From contig JAOZRT010000011.1 in the NCBI GenBank assembly GCA_029940035.1, forward strand, positions 1 through 37,266: DNA of 37,266 nucleotides. The letters are read 5' to 3'. Below are positions 31,661 to 37,266 of this stretch, piece by piece; within the stretch, counting starts at the first letter, position 1, and each line of letters opens with the position of its first letter. Under the pieces are notes generated by a model, which did not search any database, was not told where the DNA came from, and saw only the letters and a list, made by a program, of their open reading frames with translations. This DNA comes from Desulfobacterales bacterium (GTDB lineage Bacteria > Desulfobacterota > Desulfobacteria > Desulfobacterales > B30-G6). Made by a program: the position numbers and the translations under genes.

Positions 31661-32623
31661 TTATTGAATCACTTCGGAAATATGAACCGCGCGGTTTCCC
31701 TTGGCGACACCGGCGATTGCCTGAAATTTTGGTACTGATCCCACACTGACCTTGACCAGGTCCTGGGGACCCTGGTCAAGGGTGATGACATCGTCCTTTT
31801 TTAAATGCAGAATATGTCTTACGGTTTGCGGGCTTTTGCCCAGTTCGGCCGTTACCGTCACCGCCGTCAAATGCAGTTGCTGCTTCAGTTGTTCGGTATG
31901 CATCTGTTTCATGTTATTGGGCTGCAGGTGGTGAGCGGAGAGTTCATTCCGGATAGCCCCCAGCATGTGGTACGGGAAGCAGAGGTGCATTGCGGCGGAA
32001 GTTGTGTTGATGTGGAATTTGTACTGTTTAACCAGGATCCGGTCTGCTTTGTCGGCGATATGCAGGAATTCGGGATTGCTCTCCACTTTTGCCAGGTTCA
32101 TGTGAGTGGCCTGAATCACCTGCCAGGCTTTTTCCAGATCGGCGAGGATGCTCGTGAACAGCCTGCGCATGATACCGGTTTCAACGGCTGTAAAATCATG
32201 CACCTTTTTCGGTGGTTGGCCAATGCCGCCTGCCATGCATTCGATCAGCATGAAAAACAGACGGGGTTCGAAAATGACCAGCCCCTTTCCGTTCAAGGGC
32301 TCCATGGAAAATGTGCCGAACCCGCTCGGGTAAGGGTGGGCCTGCATGATATCGGCAAACGGGATGATGCTGTTGGAGGCCAGTTCGATTTTCAGGCTGG
32401 TTTGCAGCAGGCCTTCGAAGGTATTCTTAAGGCGGCGGATGAATTTTTCGTTCACTTCCTTTAGGGCATCGAACTCTTCCTTCTGGTTCGGATTGGGAGA
32501 GGTGATGTCATAGGATTGCGTCTCAGCCGCAGGCGGTGCATCCGTGTCCAGGTCAACCTCGCCCTTGCCCATGGAATCCAGCAGGGCATCGATTTCTTCC
32601 TGGGATAAAATAGCATTTGACAT
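31661..32623 (-). CDS. fliM: Flagellar motor switch protein FliM
   Basis: A 320-residue protein. The N-terminal peptide ILSQEEIDALLDSM is the CheY-P binding motif, the middle domain contains FTAVETGIMRRLFTSILADL, and the C-terminal SpoA domain ends KGNRAVHISEVIQ. It links chemotaxis signalling to motor direction. It follows fliL by 12 bases. Confidence 0.95.
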   Translation of the reverse strand: MSNAILSQEEIDALLDSMGKGEVDLDTDAPPAAETQSYDITSPNPNQKEEFDALKEVNEKFIRRLKNTFEGLLQTSLKIELASNSIIPFADIMQAHPYPSGFGTFSMEPLNGKGLVIFEPRLFFMLIECMAGGIGQPPKKVHDFTAVETGIMRRLFTSILADLEKAWQVIQATHMNLAKVESNPEFLHIADKADRILVKQYKFHINTTSAAMHLCFPYHMLGAIRNELSAHHLQPNNMKQMHTEQLKQQLHLTAVTVTAELGKSPQTVRHILHLKKDDVITLDQGPQDLVKVSVGSVPKFQAIAGVAKGNRAVHISEVIQ

Positions 32624-32635
32624 GATGCGGGCCCT

Positions 32636-33103
32636 TTACTGGATAACAAAGTCAGTGAAATAAACGCTGGAGATGCAGGGTTTCTTGAAAAAAGTGTTCA
32701 CCCGGTTATGGATATCTTCGCGCAGGGCGATTTTTCCCTCCGTGTCCTTAATATCCACGTACCGCTTCGAGGTAAGTATCATCATGATGCTGTCGCGGAT
32801 TTGGGGGATGCGCTGGCGGATGTCGTTGTTGAAGGATTCGTCGGTGATTTCGAGATCCATTTTGATTTTCAGATATCGGGTACCGTTGTCGCCGGCCAGG
32901 TTGACGATAAAGGATTTCAACGGAAAAATAGGCTTGACCACCAGCTCCTCCACAACGGTTTCATCTGCTTCTGGCACCGGGTCAACGGTAATCTGCCCTT
33001 CCATTTGAGAGATTTTACTCCACATCATAAAAAAGATACCACCCATGAACAGCATCATTACCAATGCGGCCGCGGATAGAATGATCATCAGTTTTTTTGA
33101 CAT
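32636..33103 (-). CDS. fliL: Flagellar basal body protein FliL
   Basis: A 155-residue protein with a single N-terminal TM (about 6-30) and a periplasmic FliL domain (FPLKSFIVNLAGDNGTRYLK, LEITDESFNNDIRQRIPQIR, PCISSVYFTDFVIQ). FliL rings surround the stator and stabilise it. It is the first gene of the long fliL-to-DUF2802 transcript and is preceded by a sigma-54-like element 135 bases upstream. Confidence 0.94.
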   Translation of the reverse strand: MSKKLMIILSAAALVMMLFMGGIFFMMWSKISQMEGQITVDPVPEADETVVEELVVKPIFPLKSFIVNLAGDNGTRYLKIKMDLEITDESFNNDIRQRIPQIRDSIMMILTSKRYVDIKDTEGKIALREDIHNRVNTFFKKPCISSVYFTDFVIQ

Positions 33104-33139
33104 AAGCGTTCAACTCCCCATGAAAAGTTTTTCTGACCA

Positions 33140-33172
33140 TATTGTTTGTCATACACATGTTCCGTTTCACCA
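33140..33172. repeat. Dispersed intergenic element, copy D
   Basis: It contains TTTGTCATACACATGTTCCG followed by TTTCACC, closely matching copy A upstream of the CBS gene, with a two-base difference in spacing. It lies about 40 bases upstream of the fliL start codon, between it and the sigma-54 element. Confidence 0.55.
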
Positions 33173-33237
33173 TCGGGAAGAAATCCTCCCCCTCTTACCC
33201 GGAACGCACTTTCAGACAAACGCCCAAACTTCTTGAC

Positions 33238-33253
33238 TGCATGTAGCATGCCA
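33238..33253 (-). promoter_or_regulatory. Sigma-54 promoter upstream of fliL
   Basis: On the minus strand the sequence reads TGGCATGCTACATGCA. It fits TGGCACG-N4-TTGCA with correct GG/GC spacing and two deviations. The expected start is about 120 bases before the fliL start codon. Confidence 0.7.
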
Positions 33254-33442
33254 AAGAAAAGCCGGAGAATAAAAAAAGACACAAAAGAAAACATCTTCTA
33301 ACTTGTTGATATTATATTGAATATTGTTTGTGTTGTCGGAAGGCGTTACCATAGGGGGGGCAGGGTGGTATGCAGGATGTCTCCGGGGGACGTGTAACCG
33401 TCAATTATCCAATGCATTGTCAAGGAGTTGACACTGCACCAC

Positions 33443-33478
33443 AGGCCTTCCAACGGGCATGCACCCGTTGGAAGGCCT
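33443..33478 (-). terminator. Strong 15-bp hairpin directly after flgE
   Basis: AGGCCTTCCAACGGG (33443-33457) and its exact reverse complement (33464-33478) enclose a 6-base loop, 5 bases beyond the flgE stop. The stem is long and GC-rich but no U-tract follows on the minus strand. It may terminate, attenuate or protect the 3' end of the fliK-flgD-flgE mRNA. Confidence 0.7.
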
Positions 33479-33483
33479 AGTTG

Positions 33484-34707
33484 TTAGCGCTTGATGTTGA
33501 TTAATTCGTTCAAGATCTCATCACTGGTGGTGATTACCCTTGCATTGGCCTGAAATGCCCGTTGCGTGGTAATAAGGCGGACGAATTCGGTTGCCAGGTC
33601 AACGTTGGACATTTCCAATGCATTGGTGCTGAGGCCTCCCATGGTTCCCTCCCCTGGGATACCCCGCAGCACCTGCCCTGAATCAATGGAGGCGCCGTAG
33701 AGGTTACCGCCCAGCTTGGTCAGGCCGGCATAGCTGGGGAAATCGGCCATGGCAAGCTGAAAGAGGTTGCTGATCTGGCCATTTGAATATGCTCCGGAGA
33801 TGATTCCTGATTCGTTGATGTTGATGCTTTGCAGCGTTCCAGCGGAATATCCGTTCTGGTTGGTAAAGGATGTGATGCTGGGCACGGCATGCTGGGTTAC
33901 GGTGCCGTTTGAAGCGGATGTCGCTTCATAGAGATCCCAGGATATGGTTTGGGGGTTGGCGGCACCGGTGGCCCAGTTGACGGTCATGCTCGGATCGGTG
34001 CCGCCTGAACTAAGGCTGCCGTCCGGGTTGAATGTCAGGGTGCCTGTATTGCCGCCGGCCATGGCGCCTGCAGTGGCCGGGACGGAAGCTGCCCAGTCCC
34101 ACTGGTTGGGGGTGGCTGTTTTAGTGAACGTGATACTGAGGGGAATGTCATTTCCCAGGGAGTCGTACACGATGAACGAGGTGGAGAATGTTTCACCAGC
34201 GACTGCCGTCGCATCCAGGTTGACACTGGCGGTGAATTCTCCGGTGCTTTGGGCAGGTACGGTGCCACCCAGGGGCACGACCACATCGGTGGTGGCCCCG
34301 CCGACGATGCCGCCCGAAGATATATCCCAGCCCTGCAGGACCAGATTGTCGTTGTTTACGAGCCGGCCGCCGTCATCGAAATGAAAAGCCCCGGCCCGGG
34401 TGTAAAATTCCTGGCCGTTGTCATTGACGATAAAAAAGCCTTTTCCGTTGATGGCCAGATCGGTGCTGTTGCCTGTGGTTTCAAGGGAGCCCTGGCTCCA
34501 GCTGGCATCCAGCCCGGCCACGGTTACGCCCTTGCCCACCTCATTGCCGGTATAGCCCGCGAGCGACTGATTGAGCAGGTTGGCAAAGGAAGGCCGGGAG
34601 CTTTTGAATGCGGTGGTGTTGACATTGGCAATGTTGTCGCCGATGACGGACATGGCCCAGGAGTTGGCGTTGAGGCCGGATATGCCCGCGTATAAAGAAC
34701 CAATCAT
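33484..34707 (-). CDS. flgE: Flagellar hook protein FlgE
   Basis: A 407-residue axial protein. The N-terminus has SLYAGISGLNANSWAMSVIG and DNIANVNTTAFKSSRPSFAN; the centre is the Gly/Thr-rich surface domain; the C-terminus has MSNVDLATEFVRLITTQRAF and ends with a coiled segment. It builds the hook, whose length is set by FliK, encoded just upstream. GGAGGTGAAATT precedes the ATG. Confidence 0.95.
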   Translation of the reverse strand: MIGSLYAGISGLNANSWAMSVIGDNIANVNTTAFKSSRPSFANLLNQSLAGYTGNEVGKGVTVAGLDASWSQGSLETTGNSTDLAINGKGFFIVNDNGQEFYTRAGAFHFDDGGRLVNNDNLVLQGWDISSGGIVGGATTDVVVPLGGTVPAQSTGEFTASVNLDATAVAGETFSTSFIVYDSLGNDIPLSITFTKTATPNQWDWAASVPATAGAMAGGNTGTLTFNPDGSLSSGGTDPSMTVNWATGAANPQTISWDLYEATSASNGTVTQHAVPSITSFTNQNGYSAGTLQSININESGIISGAYSNGQISNLFQLAMADFPSYAGLTKLGGNLYGASIDSGQVLRGIPGEGTMGGLSTNALEMSNVDLATEFVRLITTQRAFQANARVITTSDEILNELINIKR

Positions 34708-34757
34708 AATTTCACCTCCAAAAATTTATTGAAATAGGTTTACATTGAACTGTCGGA

Positions 34758-35432
34758 TTATTGCGAACTGCCGGTGTCCGCCACACGCACGACGGACTGC
34801 ATGGGAATGCTCAAATCATTGACCTGCAGATGGGCTGCGCCCTGGTCGAAAATTACCCCGGAAACAACACCGACCACAAAGGTCTCCGACGATACGTTAT
34901 TTCCGCGGGCATCGCCCGCCAGCACTTCAAACTGGTAACTGCCGTCAGGGACACTGCTGCCGGCATCATTGGTGCCATCCCAGGAAACCAGATGGGTCCC
35001 GGCTTCCCTGGCGCCCGCGGAAATCGTTTTTACGAAATTACCCTGGGCATCATAGATATGCAGCATGGTTTCCGATGCGTCCTGGTTGAGCCCGAAATGG
35101 AGGTCTACGAGAGCGGTATCGGTCTTCTGGACGATGTTGCCAAGGGCCCAGGCTGTTTTTCCAATCATGGCGACCGCCTGGTTGTTGTGCATGGCGGCCT
35201 GGTTGTTTTCCAGGCTACCCAGGTTGTAGTTGACGTTGTAAAGCTGTTCCAGGGAGCTGAACTGCGCCAGTTGGGCGGTAAATTCCGTACTTTCCATCGG
35301 CTTCAGCGGATCCTGGTTCCGCAGCTGGGCCACGAGAAGGTTTAAAAAATCATCCTTGCCCAGAACACTGGTCGGGGATCTTTTATCCTCCATGCTGGGG
35401 ACATTTTGAGTGTTGATTGCCGAGACAGCCAT
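34758..35432 (-). CDS. flgD: Flagellar hook cap / hook assembly protein FlgD
   Basis: A 224-residue protein. The N-terminal part has the FlgD signature LGKDDFLNLLVAQLRNQDPL and ESTEFTAQLAQFSSLEQLYN. The C-terminal part holds a tudor-like and a FlgD-Ig-like beta domain (HLVSWDGTNDAGSSVPDGSY). It caps the growing hook. AAGGAG precedes the ATG. It lies between fliK and flgE. Confidence 0.95.
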   Translation of the reverse strand: MAVSAINTQNVPSMEDKRSPTSVLGKDDFLNLLVAQLRNQDPLKPMESTEFTAQLAQFSSLEQLYNVNYNLGSLENNQAAMHNNQAVAMIGKTAWALGNIVQKTDTALVDLHFGLNQDASETMLHIYDAQGNFVKTISAGAREAGTHLVSWDGTNDAGSSVPDGSYQFEVLAGDARGNNVSSETFVVGVVSGVIFDQGAAHLQVNDLSIPMQSVVRVADTGSSQ

Positions 35433-35456
35433 AGGCTAATTTATCTCCTTTATCCT

Positions 35457-37124
35457 TTATGCAAAATAGTTGATGATGCTTTGCATGCCGTCGGTTGATC
35501 CTGGCACGCCTGAATTTCCCTGGTTTCCGTTGGTTTCGGTTACAGCCATATCAGAAGCGGCACCAGCTCGCCGGTTGGGTTTGCGGGCCGGATCGCGGTG
35601 TTCCTCCCGGGGATTGTCCATATCCTGATCCACGATCACATCGATTTTGTCAATTTCCAGGCCCGAGTTCTGCAGATCCGTTTTCAAGACCAGCAGGTTC
35701 ATTTCGATAAACTCCCTGGCCAGGGGGCTTTCCACTCTGATCTCGACGGAAACCCTTGTCTGCTCGGTAAGCACATTCAAGTGCAGGTGGCCGAGGAAGG
35801 CCGGTTTGATCTGGATCCTGGCCTGGGCCCGGCCATTTTTCTGATGCCAGTACACTTTTTCGATACGGTTACTCAGGGTGCGCATTGCCTGGGTTGCCGA
35901 AGGAGAATCCTCTCCCGGCAGGGCCTGCCCGTTTTCGCCGGCCGGCAACCCTCCGGTTCCGACAGCGCTCCACAGCGGGGGGGCGATGGGCAGCATTGGA
36001 ACATCATCGCGTGCCGGCGCAGCCCCTGTTGTTGAATGTTCCGCCACCACCGGGGCCGGGTTGGGGGGAAGGCCGCCGGTTGGTGCCAGCCGGCTGGTTT
36101 CGGCTGAACTGGCCGGGCCGGCCGCCCGGACAAGGCGAAAGGTGTGCCGTTCGGGAAGCGGAAACCCTGTTTCCGGCGCCTGCTTTTCAGGGAGTCCTGC
36201 AGCCGGTGCCGGTTGTCGCGCGCGGGCATGGGCCTGTTGTTTACTTGTAACCGGACGGTTTTCCGGGGACATGGATCCGGCCGCGTCCGTTGGATGCTGT
36301 GTTTCCGCGTACTGACCGGTCAGCCGGGGCATGACCATCGCCGGGTGGTTTTTTGCCGGTGAAAGCCCGGGAGGCTGGGGCAGGGTGTCAGGGGGCTCCT
36401 GCCAGCCAGGGGGGGGGTGCGCTGCTTGATGGACTCTGGTGTCTTTCACGGGCTCGGGAATAGCGGAGTGGACCCCCGTTGGGCGCTGGGCTCCGGCCGT
36501 GTCCGGTTCGCCATCCTGTAAAGGAGGCGCGGCACTGCCGCTGCCTGCCGCTGTTTTACCCATCTGCCGTTCCACAGGTGATGGGCGGTCTAGCTTTGAA
36601 CCGGCCTTGCCGAGTTGCGTTTCAGGAGCATTCGGTTTTGCCGCAGAAGTGGCTGCCTTTTCGAAAACAGGCAGATCAATCGTGTTGTTAACCGTGGGGG
36701 GCAGGTTTTCCCCGGTCCCTGGTCCGCCCTTTTCCCGGGCCGCGACTGGCGGGGCCGGATTCCCCGACCAAAATTCCGGTCCGGCCGGATTCTGCTTTGC
36801 GCTGGCATCCGGACCTTGCGCTGGCATCGGTTCTGGCTGCTCACCAGGGACGGTCCGGGGCTTTTCATTGTTTTCATTTTCCATGGCTTCCCGGTGCTGG
36901 TCGATTTCCGGCACAAGCAGCGCGGCAACGGGCCGGTTCGCTATAGTGGGGGTTTCCCGGGCAGAAGAATCTTCATGAACGGCAGCAAGGGTTTCCACGG
37001 CGGCCATCCAGGTGTCTTGTCCGGATGGCAACCCGGCTGCTCTTTCTCCTGAAACAGGCCCGGATTCCATGGACAATGGCGTGGTGTCTAACAATAATGG
37101 GGTCATGGTGTTGACTGCTTGCAT
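35457..37124 (-). CDS. fliK: Flagellar hook-length control protein FliK
   Basis: A 555-residue protein. The long N-terminal region (about 1-410) is Pro-, Ala-, Gly- and Glu-rich, probably disordered and serves as the length ruler. The C-terminal Flg_hook domain (about 420-510) contains RIQIKPAFLGHLHLNVL, VSVEIRVESPLAREFIEMNL (20 residues) and LEIDKIDVIVDQ. It should contact FlhB to switch export specificity. It starts 6 bases after the fliJ stop and precedes flgD. Confidence 0.9.
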   Translation of the reverse strand: MQAVNTMTPLLLDTTPLSMESGPVSGERAAGLPSGQDTWMAAVETLAAVHEDSSARETPTIANRPVAALLVPEIDQHREAMENENNEKPRTVPGEQPEPMPAQGPDASAKQNPAGPEFWSGNPAPPVAAREKGGPGTGENLPPTVNNTIDLPVFEKAATSAAKPNAPETQLGKAGSKLDRPSPVERQMGKTAAGSGSAAPPLQDGEPDTAGAQRPTGVHSAIPEPVKDTRVHQAAHPPPGWQEPPDTLPQPPGLSPAKNHPAMVMPRLTGQYAETQHPTDAAGSMSPENRPVTSKQQAHARARQPAPAAGLPEKQAPETGFPLPERHTFRLVRAAGPASSAETSRLAPTGGLPPNPAPVVAEHSTTGAAPARDDVPMLPIAPPLWSAVGTGGLPAGENGQALPGEDSPSATQAMRTLSNRIEKVYWHQKNGRAQARIQIKPAFLGHLHLNVLTEQTRVSVEIRVESPLAREFIEMNLLVLKTDLQNSGLEIDKIDVIVDQDMDNPREEHRDPARKPNRRAGAASDMAVTETNGNQGNSGVPGSTDGMQSIINYFA

Positions 37125-37130
37125 GATTTG

Positions 37131-37266
37131 TTACTCGGTTCCGTTTTTTCTGATTGCTTTGCGGTTGTGTAGTTGAATACCGATTTCGTCCGAAAATTCC
37201 TGCTCCTTCTTCAGGCAGAATTGTTCAAATCGATCCGTGCGGACCTCTTTCAGGCGTTCTATTATT
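37131..37266 (-). CDS. fliJ: Flagellar export protein FliJ, C-terminal end only
   Basis: A partial gene cut by the window edge. The last 44 codons read ...ERLKEVRTDRFEQFCLKK...SDEIGIQLHNRK...GTE-stop (TAA at 37131-37133): a charged, helical, coiled-coil-like tail. Position directly upstream of fliK and the Arg/Lys/Glu-rich helix fit FliJ, the soluble export chaperone that works with the FliI ATPase. The 5' part lies outside the window, so the identification leans on gene order. Confidence 0.7.
   Translation of the reverse strand, partial: IIERLKEVRTDRFEQFCLKKEQEFSDEIGIQLHNRKAIRKNGTE

Larger units (their letters stand above)
33104..33483. other. 380-base spacer between flgE and fliL
   Basis: This is the largest gap in the flagellar cluster. 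It contains a dispersed element (33144-33171), a sigma-54-type promoter (33238-33253), a run of seven G at 33353, the palindrome CAATGCATTG (33410-33419) and a strong hairpin just after flgE. No gene is seen. Confidence 0.7.

Noticed and set aside
35870-36980. Long plus-strand open frames opposite fliK
   Set aside because: They arise from the Pro/Ala/Gly-rich, high-GC fliK N-terminal region and have no family resemblance or start signals.

Overview
The window looks like a chromosomal segment of a flagellated, polyhydroxyalkanoate (PHA)-handling deltaproteobacterium, most likely a Desulfobacterales / Desulfosarcina-type sulfate reducer. This is inferred from the flagellar gene order and moderately high GC with AT-rich intergenic spacers; there is no rRNA marker here to prove it. 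No tRNA, rRNA, IS element or CRISPR array was seen.

Layout. (1) Positions 1-8300 are a metabolic region: an FAD/NAD(P) oxidoreductase; a PHA locus made of a DUF3141 PhaC-like alpha/beta hydrolase and phaR on the minus strand, divergent from two small phasin-like genes and a MaoC/PhaJ hydratase; then a CBS-pair protein, a beta-hydroxyacid dehydrogenase and a radical SAM protein. A TGC-N3-GCA dyad in the phaR/phasin divergent region is a candidate PhaR operator. (2) Positions 8300-9090 are a largely non-coding spacer holding one doubtful small ORF, a 20-bp palindrome and a near-consensus sigma-28 promoter. (3) Positions 9093-12710 (plus strand) encode a degenerate-receiver HD-GYP protein, a PomAB-type (sodium-type) stator pair and an HDOD protein. 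(4) Positions 12737-37266 are an almost uninterrupted minus-strand flagellar cluster. In transcription order it reads fliJ(partial)-fliK-flgD-flgE // fliL-M-N-O-P-Q-R-flhB-flhA-flhF-flhG-fliA-(small basic ORF)-DUF2802 // flgF-G-A-H-I-J // flgM-N-K-L-(repeat protein).

Regulation can be read from the DNA. TGGC...TTGCA/ATGCA-type sigma-54 elements precede fliL and flgF, so the export apparatus, fliA and the rod/ring genes fit an early or middle sigma-54 class. Sigma-28 elements precede flgM (a full match to the enterobacterial consensus) and the HD-GYP/motor operon, so the hook-filament junction genes, FlgM, FlgN, the stator and two uncharacterised proteins fall in the late FliA class. FliA, FlgM and their targets are all in the window, giving a self-contained hierarchy.

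The most interesting points are: a PhaC-like DUF3141 protein with a Cys nucleophile box inside a PHA locus that has no visible phaC; an HD-GYP protein whose receiver lacks the phosphoacceptor Asp and conserved Lys, apparently co-transcribed with the stator; a secreted triple-repeat protein at the end of the FlgM/FliA regulon; FlhB with NPTR instead of NPTH; and a family of about 35-bp intergenic elements upstream of at least four unrelated leftward genes.
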